From Welwitschia mirabilis (taxonomy: Eukaryota > Gnetophyta > Gnetopsida > Welwitschiales), in the NCBI GenBank assembly GCA_051453625.1, contig JBOZIK010000001.1:254836055-254900054 (forward strand): a stretch of DNA of 64,000 nucleotides, in the 5' to 3' direction. This document shows, in pieces, positions 10,519-22,194 of this stretch (position 1 is the first letter of the stretch; each line of letters starts with the position of its first letter). The notes under the pieces were generated by a model that was not told the origin of the DNA, did no database searches, and worked only from the letters and a program-made list of their open reading frames with translations. A program made the position numbers and the translations under genes.

Positions 10519-11128
10519 NNNNNNNNNNNNNNNNNNNNNNNNNNNNNNNNNNNNNNNNNNNNNNNNNNNNNNNNNNNNNNNNNNNNNNNNNNNNNNNNNN
10601 NNNNNNNNNNNNNNNNNNNNNNNNNNNNNNNNNNNNNNNNNNNNNNNNNNNNNNNNNNNNNNNNNNNNNNNNNNNNNNNNNNNNNNNNNNNNNNNNNNNN
10701 NNNNNNNNNNNNNNNNNNNNNNNNNNNNNNNNNNNNNNNNNNNNNNNNNNNNNNNNNNNNNNNNNNNNNNNNNNNNNNNNNNNNNNNNNNNNNNNNNNNN
10801 NNNNNNNNNNNNNNNNNNNNNNNNNNNNNNNNNNNNNNNNNNNNNNNNNNNNNNNNNNNNNNNNNNNNNNNNNNNNNNNNNNNNNNNNNNNNNNNNNNNN
10901 NNNNNNNNNNNNNNNNNNNNNNNNNNNNNNNNNNNNNNNNNNNNNNNNNNNNNNNNNNNNNNNNNNNNNNNNNNNNNNNNNNNNNNNNNNNNNNNNNNNN
11001 NNNNNNNNNNNNNNNNNNNNNNNNNNNNNNNNNNNNNNNNNNNNNNNNNNNNNNNNNNNNNNNNNNNNNNNNNNNNNNNNNNNNNNNNNNNNNNNNNNNN
11101 NNNNNNNNNNNNNNNNNNNNNNNNNNNN
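10519..11128. other. Assembly gap, 610 N
   Basis: The gap lies between two CA-rich microsatellite blocks, so it probably marks unresolved simple repeat. Confidence 0.95.
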
Positions 11129-11169
11129 ACACATACACACACACACACACACACGCACGCACGCACGCA

Positions 11170-11205
<36 letters not shown>
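11129..11205. repeat. Compound microsatellite (CA)n (CGCA)n (CA)n, right side of gap
   Basis: CA units, a block of CGCA units, then CA units again, ending at catgcaagc. The same unit types as on the other side of the gap. Confidence 0.95.
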
Positions 11206-11207
<2 letters not shown>

Positions 11208-12810
11208 CAAGCACTTACTAGGGTGACTGGTTTGCTTGAATGAAAACCCATGGGTGACGCATATTGATATAGGATCTAGCTACCAAATGTTTAGCCTTTA
11301 ATAGTTGAACCTACATTTTAAAGCCTTGATCACTAGTTAATAAATCATAATTTCACTTTTATAAATTATCCTTGTAAGATATCATTCTACTCCTTCAAAG
11401 AAGAATAAGATCTTAATCTAAACGATTTGCTATTAAATTGTTCACTATTTCTTAATAGCAAATGGTTGAAGAAATTATCAACTATTGCAAAGGAAAGATT
11501 TAAATGGAACTCATTTAAGTATGGGAGATCTACTAAATTTTCTTTGTAAGAGCCAATTGTCATCTTGAATTACAAATCAAGATATGACAAACATTTCCAA
11601 AAACACATCCTATAGGGAAAGCCGGGATAGTAGATATTTTACTACTAAAGTGGAAAATTTATGAGATTTTACTATAGATGATTGATCTCGTTATAAGAAA
11701 TATCACATAGATCAAAAATACTTTTAAATAACAATTTAGAATGATCCTAAAACTGTTACTCTTTTGTTAAAGGTTGTTTGATGACCAAATTATGAAACTT
11801 GTGATCATAAATGATATGTTTAGATATGCTAGTTAAAAGAATTGCTAAATGATGTTTAAGAGCTTAATTCTTCATTAGAATTATAAATCCTTTGTCATCT
11901 AAAGTTACACGAAATGTTCAAGTCCTGGTGGAGAGCATGGTTTACCTTGTGAGTCTTTAGAAACATTTAACGTAATAAAATTGTATCATTTTATAAAGAT
12001 CAAACAAAAGTCTTGTATTTTAAACATTTTATTTAATGGTACACAATGAATTTAGTATCATTATTTACATGGCCTGTCTAAGATGTTTATCATTATAAAC
12101 ATACTACTAAAATTATTATAACTTTGCATGTAATAAGCTTAAGTACCTACATGTATGGGACTATGATTGTTTCTATGAGAAATTTAGTATCGTATCATGT
12201 TTATTACAAGCACAAATACTAGCTAGTCTAAAGTCATAGATTAAGATTTAAAATCCTCTAACCTAAATATTAATCCTTATGATCCTCGGTAAGGTACTTA
12301 TGGTATGGTATTGATTTGGCTTTAGCATTGTGTTAGAGCATAATAGTTGAAAAACTTTCAAAAATGATTGAATTCTTTATTATTGCACATGTCTTATACA
12401 AATAGCTTATAAAGAATTATGTATCATAAAATGAAGATTAGTATCAAAAGACAAGTAATTAGAAGGAAATGCATGTACTTCTTACAATAGATGAAAAGGA
12501 ATATAGTTAGTAAGCATTTTACTATTTTCTTAGAACAAAGATGTAGAGGAAGTTTATCAAAGAATGAAAAGTAGAACTACATCATTATAAAAGTATAAAT
12601 AAACAAAGATTACATAATCATGTTACAAGTTACATGTTAGCACATTACAAGATGGATATGCAAAAAATAAAAGCTATATGATGTTGAAAGGATGAAGAAT
12701 GATGAAAATAGATGATTGTTACATATGAATAAACAAAGATATTAACATCCCACTATTCAAAATTATAGGTATTAATTAAGGTTAACTTATGCCTAAAGCA
12801 ATTCTAAGAT
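11206..12810. other. Intergenic, nothing recognised
   Basis: AT-rich DNA. I looked for LINE endonuclease motifs upstream of the LINE at 12822 and found none, which fits that insertion being 5'-truncated. Confidence 0.5.
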
Positions 12811-12821
12811 AAGATATAAAC
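12811..12821. repeat. Target-site duplication, left copy
   Basis: aagatataaac, identical to 15507-15517, directly before the LINE-derived sequence. Confidence 0.8.
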
Positions 12822-15506
12822 TTCAAAGGAAAAATTCAACATGAAGTAATTACATGGAAAACAGAGCAAAAAACTTGGCAGACTTTCAAAGAAGAAAGCT
12901 TCAAAAGACAAAACAAATACAAAATGAGATTAATAATAAAGGAAGGATGGATGAGCTTTGAGAGAAGGAATTCAATGCGCTTTGGAAACTACATTGTATT
13001 AAATAAAAAGAAATATTCTATTGGAGCACTAAAATGAAGATGGATTGGCTCAAATTTGGTGATGAAAACAATAGTTTTTTTCATGCTTATGCATCTGAAA
13101 GTAAAGATCAGAAAAGAATAACTAGTGTTATGAAGTCATTAGATAATATGTTTATAGATATAGAGTAGGTGAGGAAGATAGTAGTAAACTTTTATAAAAC
13201 ACTTCTAGTAGTAAATATTAAGTTAATGATTCAAAGGCTAGTATTTTTTGTAGGAACTTAACTTGAAAGATCTAGCTACATCAGAAGGCTATTTTGAGTG
13301 CACCTCCAGCAAGAGAAGAGCTCTGGTAGATGATAAGAGTCTAGGTCCTAATGGCCTTACAATTGAATTTCTTAAGCCTTTTTGAAATGAAATTGAGGAG
13401 GATCTTATGCTTCTATTTGTGAATCGTAGAGAACAAGAAAAATCTTGAAAGAAATTAATCAAACTTAGAGATTATTCTTATTTTCAAAAAGAAAAATGCT
13501 AAGAAAATCACTAATTTTAGGCTAACTAGTTTATGTAATAGTTTATACAAAATCCTTTTCAAGATTCTTAGTGAACAAATGAAAAGTTTTATGCCTTTCT
13601 TGTACAACAAAAGTAAGAAATCCTTATTGAAGGAAGATCTATTATAGATTACGTAATTATTGTTTAGGAGATTATGCATTCTATAGCTCACAAAATGGAA
13701 GTCAATTTAGCCTTAAAACTTGATCTAAGTAAGGCCTATGATAAAGTAGATTAGAGATGCATGAAATGGTTAGTAGAACAAATGGATTTTTTAGTTCATT
13801 GAAGTCATTAAATTGAGGCTTGTTTTTTAGGTGCAACCTATCCCTTAAGGATCCATGGCTACTTAACAAAATGTTTAGCCCCCCAAATGGCTTAAGGCAA
13901 GGGTATCCAATATCATCATATTTATTTATTTTGATAATGGAAGCTTTTGGAAACTCAATAAATGAAATTTTATAGGAAGGTACACTAAGGGATTCAACTA
14001 GTAGGGGTTTTGGATTTTTTTCTACTTTCAGTTTGTAGACCTCACATTTTTTTCCCTCCTAATAGAGAAGTAGAAGATCAAGTGCAAATTATCAAACCAT
14101 TCTTTATTGATTTCAAAGAATTGTCTAGGCTAAAAGTGAATTTTACAAACAACAAACTTTAGGGCTTTGATATGGAGATGTCAACTTTAAATAGGTGTTG
14201 CAATTAGCTCTATTATTCTTTAGATGAAGTTTAAACAAAATATGTGGGAATGCCCCTTTTCTTTAATAAAATGAGTCAAATACATTGGGAGGAGGTAATG
14301 CTTAACGTGGAAGAATGCTTAAATGGATGGAAAGTAAGACTTCTATCTTAGGTCAGGAGGATCCAACTACTTCAAAGTGCTCTTTAAAGTCTATCTATGT
14401 TTCTTATGTTCTACTTTAATACCTTGCTTGTAATCATCAAGTACATTGAGAAGGCTAAAGACAATTCCTCAGGAGGTCAAGAAAGCAATACTCCTTACAT
14501 ACTATGTCATGGAATAAGGTATCTAGAGACTAACTTAATGAAGGTTATGGTCTTAAGCATCTTTTAGTTATTATCATGGTTTTGTTAGGAAAGTTCATTT
14601 GGCAACTTCATAATCTTGATAAAATATAGATCAAACAAAACAAAAATATGTATATAATGATAGGAACCTTTAAGACTTTACCAAAATTATTTGTGCATCC
14701 CTAGTGTGGAGGGTTTTTTTAAAAAAAATAAGAATTAGTATTTTCAATGAAGAAGGAGTATATGATGAAAGAATCTTATTATACAATGTAGCCACCTCAA
14801 GAAATCTTCTTTTAAATAATTATTATAAGGTTATTAGATCCCAAAGCATCACATTTTTTCTAAGTAAAGTCTTGTTTAAGAGATTTACAACGAAAGCTTA
14901 TTTGAAAGAAAGAAATATAACAATTGCAGGTAGTGTACTTTTTGTGATACTTATGAAATAGTTAATCATATATTCCTTAATTACACATACACCAAGAATC
15001 ATTATAAAAGAATCGATACTTTGAGAGGTTTTAAATTTCAAGGAAATACAATTTAGAACGTGCTTGAAAGGTGGAGTGAATAACAATGGTATAAGAATAT
15101 GCACTGCATGGAGACTTTTAATTATAGCTCTTTCTGATATGAGGTTTGAAGGGAACATAATCCAAGCAGTTTCGAAAGAAAAAATAAGGATGAAGTAACT
15201 CTTTGATCTCTTATTTTTTAAAAATGGAGAAATGCATTAAGATTTTAACTAGGAATTTGAGTCTTTGACATATTGGATAATCTTCTTTTAGTAATTCACA
15301 TATCCAGATAAAACAATAGTAATAGTGGGAAATTCTAGCTTTCAGTTTAGTTACAAAGAAGACTTTGTTTTTATTCGATCTAGTTAATGCAGTGATCTCT
15401 TTAATCTTTTAGCTCCATAATTCTATTTCTTGTCATGAAGATGTTGTAGTCTTTATCTCCTGTTGTGACCTCTTAAAGAAAAGGGGTTTTCATTTTCTCA
15501 TTAAAA
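12822..15506 (+). mobile_element. 5'-truncated L1-type LINE insertion
   Basis: About 2.7 kb of L1 ORF2 followed by a 3' untranslated region and a short A-run (15503-15508) is bounded by an identical 11-bp direct repeat. The LINE homology begins inside the linker before the reverse transcriptase, with no ORF1 or endonuclease, as expected when first-strand synthesis stops early. The end near 15440-15506 has the usual plant L1 3' signature of T-rich DNA before an A-run. It is a different copy, in opposite orientation, from the LINE at 1-2600. Confidence 0.85.
12848..15240 (+). pseudogene. LINE ORF2 remnant: reverse transcriptase and zf-RVT
   Basis: The linker motif KMDWLKFGDENNSFFHAYA is at about 13034. 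Reverse transcriptase pieces follow: KSLGPNGLTIEFLKPF (13340), NFRLTSLCNSLYKI (13520), EGRSIIDYVIIVQEIMHSIA (13630), ALKLDLSKAYDKVD (13711-13752, catalytic Asp present), NGLRQGYPISS (13885). The FADD active-site box reads FVDLT at 14032-14046, so the second catalytic Asp is lost. Then come KYVGMPLFFNKMSQIHWEEV (14240) and NGWKVRLLS (14320). The C-terminal zf-RVT domain shows CTFCDTYEIVNHIFLNY near 14935, keeping Cys, Cys and His. Many stops sit where Trp or Gln is expected (stop after KVD for Trp, stop after LLS for Gln), and several frameshifts occur. Endonuclease is absent. Confidence 0.88.
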
Positions 15507-15517
15507 AAGATATAAAC
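15507..15517. repeat. Target-site duplication, right copy
   Basis: aagatataaac directly after the LINE A-run; matches 12811-12821. Confidence 0.8.
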
Positions 15518-16550
15518 ATAGGAATCAGAGTCATAATATAAGTGAGATGCTTAAAATGTTTGTTATTGTAAATTTTATTTATTGCAAGATTCTTTGTTAA
15601 TATTGCATATTGTATGAGACTAACACTCATGAATACCCTCACAAAAAGAACTATCTATTCTTAATTATTAAAATTTGAAGAAAGTTTCTTCATTGAATTT
15701 AATATGATGATGGCATCTTCCAAAACTAATTGGAAACTTTCTTTTATCTCTATATGTACATGATGGATGAGGTTACCATTGCTCTGTGAATTTGTGCTTT
15801 AAAATCCAAGTTGCCTTTATATATCTTCAACCACAACACTTGAAAATTGGATTGATAATTGCATATACAAAACACACTTGTATAGTGGGGTCAACCCAAA
15901 TGTTGTAAGCTTGAAGAAGACCTCCAATAAGAATTTAGAAACTTGATTTACACAAGAGAAAAGAGGAATGTATTTTTATTTTCCTAAAATAAAAACTTAA
16001 GTACAAGCAATGCAAATGAAATGAATGTAATGGATAGAGATGAGATTCAATTATTTGAAATGCAATGTGAAATAAATGCAATCCTCATGCAATTAACTTA
16101 CCAATTGATCAATATTTTGTTACTTACATTAGCCCTTATAATCTATATCAATTACAAAATAATGTCACTTAATTGCAACCAACATAAACTATAAGGAAGA
16201 TAAGGGAATTTGATATAAGAAAATTACAATTCAATTAGTATTTATCAATCAACCAAATAGTTTACATTCACTTACAAGCAAAACCTTGTTAATGATAGAA
16301 TTAGAACCCAATACCAAGGACACTTTTCTTACAAGCCAACATGGATCCCTTCCTCTTTAATCTCTAAATTCGTCACAAGATTTGAGATGCACCAAAGATG
16401 GTCTAATGTGACATAAGGGGGTCTATTTATGGTTTAGGATTAGTGGTTAATTATCTCAAAGGGTATGATGGGGAAAGGCATAACCAAAACCAAATTTTAT
16501 TATAAGGATGATTATTTTTTAAAATAAATGACTAACTGTGATCCACCTAT
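15518..16550. other. Intergenic, nothing recognised
   Basis: AT-rich DNA without recognisable genes or element ends. Confidence 0.45.
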
Positions 16551-16745
16551 ATCATCCAAATGACATGGTGGATGACAACTCTAACTACCTCTTAATGCAT
16601 GACATCTGGTAGCCTAGTGATCCATTACTAATAATCATCCTTGGTATCATCCAAATGACATTTGGGATGACAACTCCTATTCATTCCACTGTTTTGCTGT
16701 CAGTCATTTACTTATGTTATTTGAATGACATGGGGATGACAATTT
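16551..16745. repeat. Three spaced copies of a 30-base unit
   Basis: atcatccaaatgacatggtg at 16551, atcatccaaatgacatttgg at 16646 and gttatttgaatgacatgggg at 16716 are each followed by (g)gatgacaa. They are 95 and 70 bases apart, so this is either a decayed satellite-like array or a dispersed motif. Confidence 0.55.
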
Positions 16746-17785
16746 TCTTTAATGCTTTTTTTATTTGATTTTTCTGACTCTTATCCACCTGTTATCATTT
16801 GGACAATAAGGTATATGATGCACTGTTTTCCTTTTCTGCTAAATCTTTAATCATCAGATTTGGTTTCCTTTGGCTTTAGAGTCATATAATGCTTGGATTT
16901 CTATTTAAGTACTCCATTGTTGTAATAAATTTGATTACCTTCATTGTTACATACAATGATTGCAAGTCCTTATTAACTTATTAATTAATCTTAAAAACAT
17001 ATTTCATAGAATAGTCAAATACAGTCATTTTGGTCTCACAACATAGCCCTCCACTGAGCATTTATCAATCTTTGATCAGGCAAGTGGATAACCTATTGGC
17101 AATCCAAATTAACATAGATAAATAATCACTCAAACAAAATGAAAAATAAGTTCTAAGAACTTACAATGCAGGCTTGAGATTAAGGGTTTTTAAATGGTAA
17201 GCAAAATTTAAGTATCATCTGTATAATTTCATCTAGATGATAAAAGGAACAACACACTCCAAAAATTTGTTTCTGCATTTCCATTATCTTCTTAACTCTT
17301 TTTGCATGAAATTAGACCCTCAAAAATCTGTACAACCATGTAACAATCATCATAATAGATGTAGATGTTAAATAACTATAATTTCAATTCATTAGGCCCC
17401 CCACTAAATGACAATGTAAAAGTAACACAATAAAGAATCGAAATCATTCAAGGACTAAGCATACTACAAATAATTACTCAAAATCAATGTATGGATCATG
17501 AAAGTCTAGTATTAAGTACATCATGTAAACATAACCTTCCAATGGGACATAAAATAAACATGAACACAATATTCATCTCCAAGTATTCATCTCCAAGTAA
17601 AATGTGAAACTCAATGTCAATCCATTAAGAAGGTGGTGGTGGAAAAGGTATGCACTCTTATTCTTGCAAAAGAAAGAGCTCACATGCTCATAGACAACTC
17701 TCTTCATCTCAACATTCTATTTGTGGATCCCCTTTAGAATATCTACTATAATACTTAACTTGAGACACTGCACTCTCTGCTTTAT
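16746..17785. other. Intergenic, nothing recognised
   Basis: AT-rich sequence, no recognisable gene or element. Confidence 0.45.
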
Positions 17786-17790
17786 AGCCA
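17786..17790. repeat. Left target-site duplication of the outer Tekay element
   Basis: agcca directly before the first LTR; identical to 52124-52128 directly after the last LTR. Five bases is the usual Ty3/gypsy length. Confidence 0.55.
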
Positions 17791-18551
17791 TATCATATCC
17801 CACATTTTATAAACCTTAATTATTTTAAAATTAAGTATATTAATCCTTTAATCAGATGATGAATTACTCTTCTTTAACGGCCTTGTCAAAATAATATGGC
17901 ATTTTAAATTAACCTTAGTTTGTAATTTTCATAATTCACCATGAAAATGATAATAATTACATTAGAAGGTTTTTATAATAAAAGCTATCAAAACATTCAA
18001 ATTACATAACCCCACTATGTAAGGAATTAAAATCACATGATAAAACTAACAAATTGAAAATTTCAAAGGAGATAATAATATATTTTACATCTTATTTACT
18101 CATTTAAATTCTTGGTAAATGTGATAGGTGTACTATATTAAGAATAGGCATTGTCCTCCTTGTGTTATGTAATTGATAGATGTTATTAAATAAATGAGTA
18201 TGTGAATAAGTAAATGTACTCTTACCTAAAACCAAAAATGACAAATGAGTAGATTTACTTTACCATGACTTTTGTCTTATTAAGATGTGTAAGAGCACTT
18301 GGTTCATAGCATACTTATTGTTATATTCATTAGAATTGAAGAGTTTGTCTCATTATTCCATATGACAATTTTGTAACTTGTGCATTTATTTTTTTGATGC
18401 ATGTCTTGAATGAATTAAACTTACCTATGAGCCTATGAAGGATTAAAAAGGAGCTAGCATGAGGAAATGATGCTTGTAATTAAGTTTGCTAATTCAAATA
18501 GGAATATTACTTACCTTAGTTAGGTGTATGAGTTATAAATATGATCTATTT
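17791..18551 (+). repeat. Tekay-type LTR, first 760 bases, before a gap
   Basis: It aligns with the start of the LTRs at 39409 and 48491 (catatcccacattttataaa; ttttaaattaaccttagttt). It stops at a 100-N gap at a point equal to about LTR base 760. Its terminal TG is TA. Confidence 0.8.
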
Positions 18552-18651
18552 NNNNNNNNNNNNNNNNNNNNNNNNNNNNNNNNNNNNNNNNNNNNNNNNN
18601 NNNNNNNNNNNNNNNNNNNNNNNNNNNNNNNNNNNNNNNNNNNNNNNNNNN
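18552..18651. other. Assembly gap, 100 N
   Basis: Placeholder-size gap. The LTR sequence restarts after it at about LTR base 170, so about 590 bases are present on both sides in diverged form. Confidence 0.95.
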
Positions 18652-19359
18652 TGTTAAAAAATTATTTTATAAGGTTTTTTAAAGAAAATCTATCCAAAGA
18701 TTTAGAATTAGATAACCCCATTATGTGAGGAATTAAAATCATATAATACAACTAATAAATTGAAATTTCAAAAGGACATAACAGTATATTTTACATCTTA
18801 TTTACTCATTTAAATTATTAATAAATGTGATAGGTGTACTATAATATGAATAGACATTTTCTTCCTTGTATTATGTGATTAATATATTTTATACTTTATG
18901 AAATAAATGAGCATGTAAACAAATACATGCACTCTAACCTAGAATTAAGAATGATAAATGAGTAGATTTACTGTATCATGACTTTTATCTTATTGATATG
19001 TGTAAAGGCACTTGGTTCATAGCATACTTATTGTTTTATTTATTAGAATTGATATTGGAATTGAAGAGTTTATTTCATTATGCCACATGATAATTTTGAG
19101 ATTTGTGCATTTCTTTTTTTGATGCATGTATTAGATAAATTAAACTTACTTGTGAGCCTATGAAGAATTAAGAAGGAGATAGCATGAGAAAAGGATGCAT
19201 GTAATTAACATTGCTAATTAAAGCAAGAAGATTACTCACCCTAGTTAGGTGCATGAGTCATAAATATGATATCTTTTTGTACTCTAATGTCACTTATTAT
19301 CCATCTCACTTATCAATGCTAAATCATGTGATCTTGAGATCTTGAGCTATGTGCCTTTG

Positions 19360-19400
19360 TTTATCTATATATATAGATCATTTCCTCTCTTACAAAGAGG
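19360..19400 (+). promoter_or_regulatory. Probable LTR TATA box and adjacent hairpin
   Basis: tctatatatatagatca (19364-19380) is a TATA-like palindrome. It is followed by an inverted repeat, cctct (19384-19388) and agagg (19396-19400). The equivalent positions of the other Tekay LTRs (about 40240 and 49405) keep the TATA stretch, which suggests the LTR core promoter. Confidence 0.45.
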
Positions 19401-20314
19401 AGATACTTTTCATTTTTCCATACAAGTGCATTTCCTTATTTCATCTCTCTATTTCTTTCATTCTCTTGCTTGTGGAGCTTGGAGCTTGGAAGCTTGAAGA
19501 TAAGAAACTCTTGAGCTTAGATCTTCACCAATCTTCAACTATCATGGACTTATTAATCTTTCACAGTAAGCTTGCTACCCATATTATCTATATGATCTCT
19601 TTTAATATTTTAATAGAATGATGTAATACTTGAAGTAGACCATTATTTATGATATATCATAAAATTATGTTATTACCTTCCATTGGCTTTTACCAAGATG
19701 TGGAGAGATATGAAGGGTCTCTTATGCTTAGTGATTGAGGGTACTAATGGATGCTTATGGTCAAGTGACCACTTTGGGAATTTACTATACACTCGAGTTC
19801 CCATGTTTATTTTGTGTTAATATACATATCAATATATTTTTCATTAATTATTCATTAGGTTTATCTTACTAGGGAAAAGTCTGATCCTCAAAAATTTCTT
19901 TTAGGCTAGTACTCCTTCATGGCAATCCTAAGGCTTACGTAAATGCTTTTGTGAATTGATTTGATTTTTCTTTCCAAATAGTAGTATTTAGTAAATTTAT
20001 ATTGTAAATAATGAGTCTGCCTATTATATTCATTATTTTACTGATTCAAATTATTGTATAATTAGTTGTTTAACCTCTACTATATTTTGTTTAGCAAAAG
20101 TTAAATTTCCAGAATAGAGGCATAGGATAAAAACCCCATAGCTTATTAATTAGTGCGTATAAATTAGTGAATTTTTTTGGTAAGTCTAGCATTATGTTAT
20201 GAATGGGAAAATGTAAAAATAGTAATTATTATAATGTGTAATAATTTTAAAAAATTTTATTTGTTAAAATGCATTAGGAAATAAATACAGAAAATAATAA
20301 GCAATTAGTTTATG

Positions 20315-20680
20315 NNNNNNNNNNNNNNNNNNNNNNNNNNNNNNNNNNNNNNNNNNNNNNNNNNNNNNNNNNNNNNNNNNNNNNNNNNNNNNNNNNNNNN
20401 NNNNNNNNNNNNNNNNNNNNNNNNNNNNNNNNNNNNNNNNNNNNNNNNNNNNNNNNNNNNNNNNNNNNNNNNNNNNNNNNNNNNNNNNNNNNNNNNNNNN
20501 NNNNNNNNNNNNNNNNNNNNNNNNNNNNNNNNNNNNNNNNNNNNNNNNNNNNNNNNNNNNNNNNNNNNNNNNNNNNNNNNNNNNNNNNNNNNNNNNNNNN
20601 NNNNNNNNNNNNNNNNNNNNNNNNNNNNNNNNNNNNNNNNNNNNNNNNNNNNNNNNNNNNNNNNNNNNNNNNNNNNNNNN
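20315..20680. other. Assembly gap, 366 N, with identical 46-bp flanks
   Basis: The 46 bases before the gap (20269-20314) are repeated exactly after it (20681-20726). The other LTR copies have this sequence only once. Confidence 0.95.
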
Positions 20681-22194
20681 ATGCATTAGGAAATAAATAC
20701 AGAAAATAATAAGCAATTAGTTTATGTTTCTATAACTATTAGTTAAGATATCTGCAAACTTGAACATCCTAAGCTATAGGGAAATAAATAATCTTTTCAA
20801 AACATTTTGAATCATTTAAAAGTCAAAGTATTTTGAAAGTTATAGTCATTTTAGTGTAGTGTGATAGGACTGTAATTTTATAAAATTTCACAGTTTTTAA
20901 CCTTAAAAGGTGACCTTAAAAATAATATTTTTAAAATTCTAAGATAGTGTAAGTTATATTTTGAGTATCCTATTATGAATGTAGTTTATGAAAAACTACT
21001 TTAATTTATTTTGGCTTTATATTAATTAACTATTAATTTTTTGACCATGATGTCTCCTTATGGCCCAAAAATGTTATAATTAATGTTTTAAATTATGGAA
21101 AAATTATTATATAAAATTTTATAAGGAATTTGAGTGTATATTTATATTAATATCCTTAACTTAAATTACTTAGGTATAATATTTATTTATAGAAATATCT
21201 CTTTTATTTTATTTATAGAAATAGCTCTTTTATCTTTTCCTCTATCTTACTTTGAATTGCATGCTTATAAGAGTTTTCACCTTAGTTGTTTAAGTGACAT
21301 AAATTGTCTTTGGATTATCACTTATTTTGTTTATAATGTGATTATATGGATCTTGGATAAAGCATTATATCTTAAAAACCATTCTTAAACTATACTTCTT
21401 TTGTTTATCTTTCTTACACAATGGAAATTTTCATATGAGCATGGAAGAATGTTTCTAGAACTGGCATAGCTCAAGGTATAGATTCGTTTCTTTAAATACC
21501 TTAGTAAGATGTCATTTGATATATTTGAATAATTTTATTATTATTAAAATAAATAAAAGAAATGAATATTTCCTTTATTTAGATCTTTATTATTATAATA
21601 TTGAATATAGAGATGTTCTAGTATGCTTGTTTGTTCTTTTATGATTGTCTCTATAAAATGAACCTAATAATAAATAGAATTATTATAACTAAGTAAATAA
21701 TCTTTTAAATATCCATATTAGTTAGAATTGTATACATGCCTTTATGTGGCATATTCATCGAATAGGACTAAATCAAGATAATCCTAATAATGTTCATCCC
21801 CATACCCGGATTTCATCATCAAGATAGGCTACATTAAATTTTTATTTAGTACTATTTTTGAAGTGGATTTGATTATCACTCTTCTTCCCTACCCATGTAT
21901 GAACTTACTCAGAGTTAATATTTCAAGCCCTTAGATCAATGGATTATGTTACACAATCCGGAGATGTTTGAAGAAAGCTAGGGTAATTTGTATGCATGCA
22001 TCTATCTCACTGAACATCTGTCACCTGTATTAGGAGTATAACAAGGTGAAATGTAAGCCCATGGAGTTAAGCCCAGCCATGTTTGTATAGTTTAGAATCT
22101 GAAGTAGGACCAACTCACATTCGGAGGATGACCAGATATCGACTTGAAATGCTATTAATAGGAGTTCCAACCTCCTATTATATCGGTTAATCAT

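Larger units (their letters stand above)
18652..22194 (+). repeat. Tekay-type 5' LTR, main part, interrupted at its 3' end
   Basis: Collinear with the LTRs at 39409-43014 and 48491-52123 from about LTR base 170 onward. It is interrupted after 22194 by another element and resumes at about 29192. A gap with duplicated flanks lies at 20315-20680. Confidence 0.85.

Noticed and set aside
10406-11251. Several long open frames of 231-281 codons on both strands
   Set aside because: They run through the N gap and the CA microsatellite; the translated part is only Val-Cys or His-Thr repeats and unknown residues.
19349-19621. 90-codon plus-strand frame
   Set aside because: Lies inside a Tekay LTR, and the other LTR copies do not keep it open.
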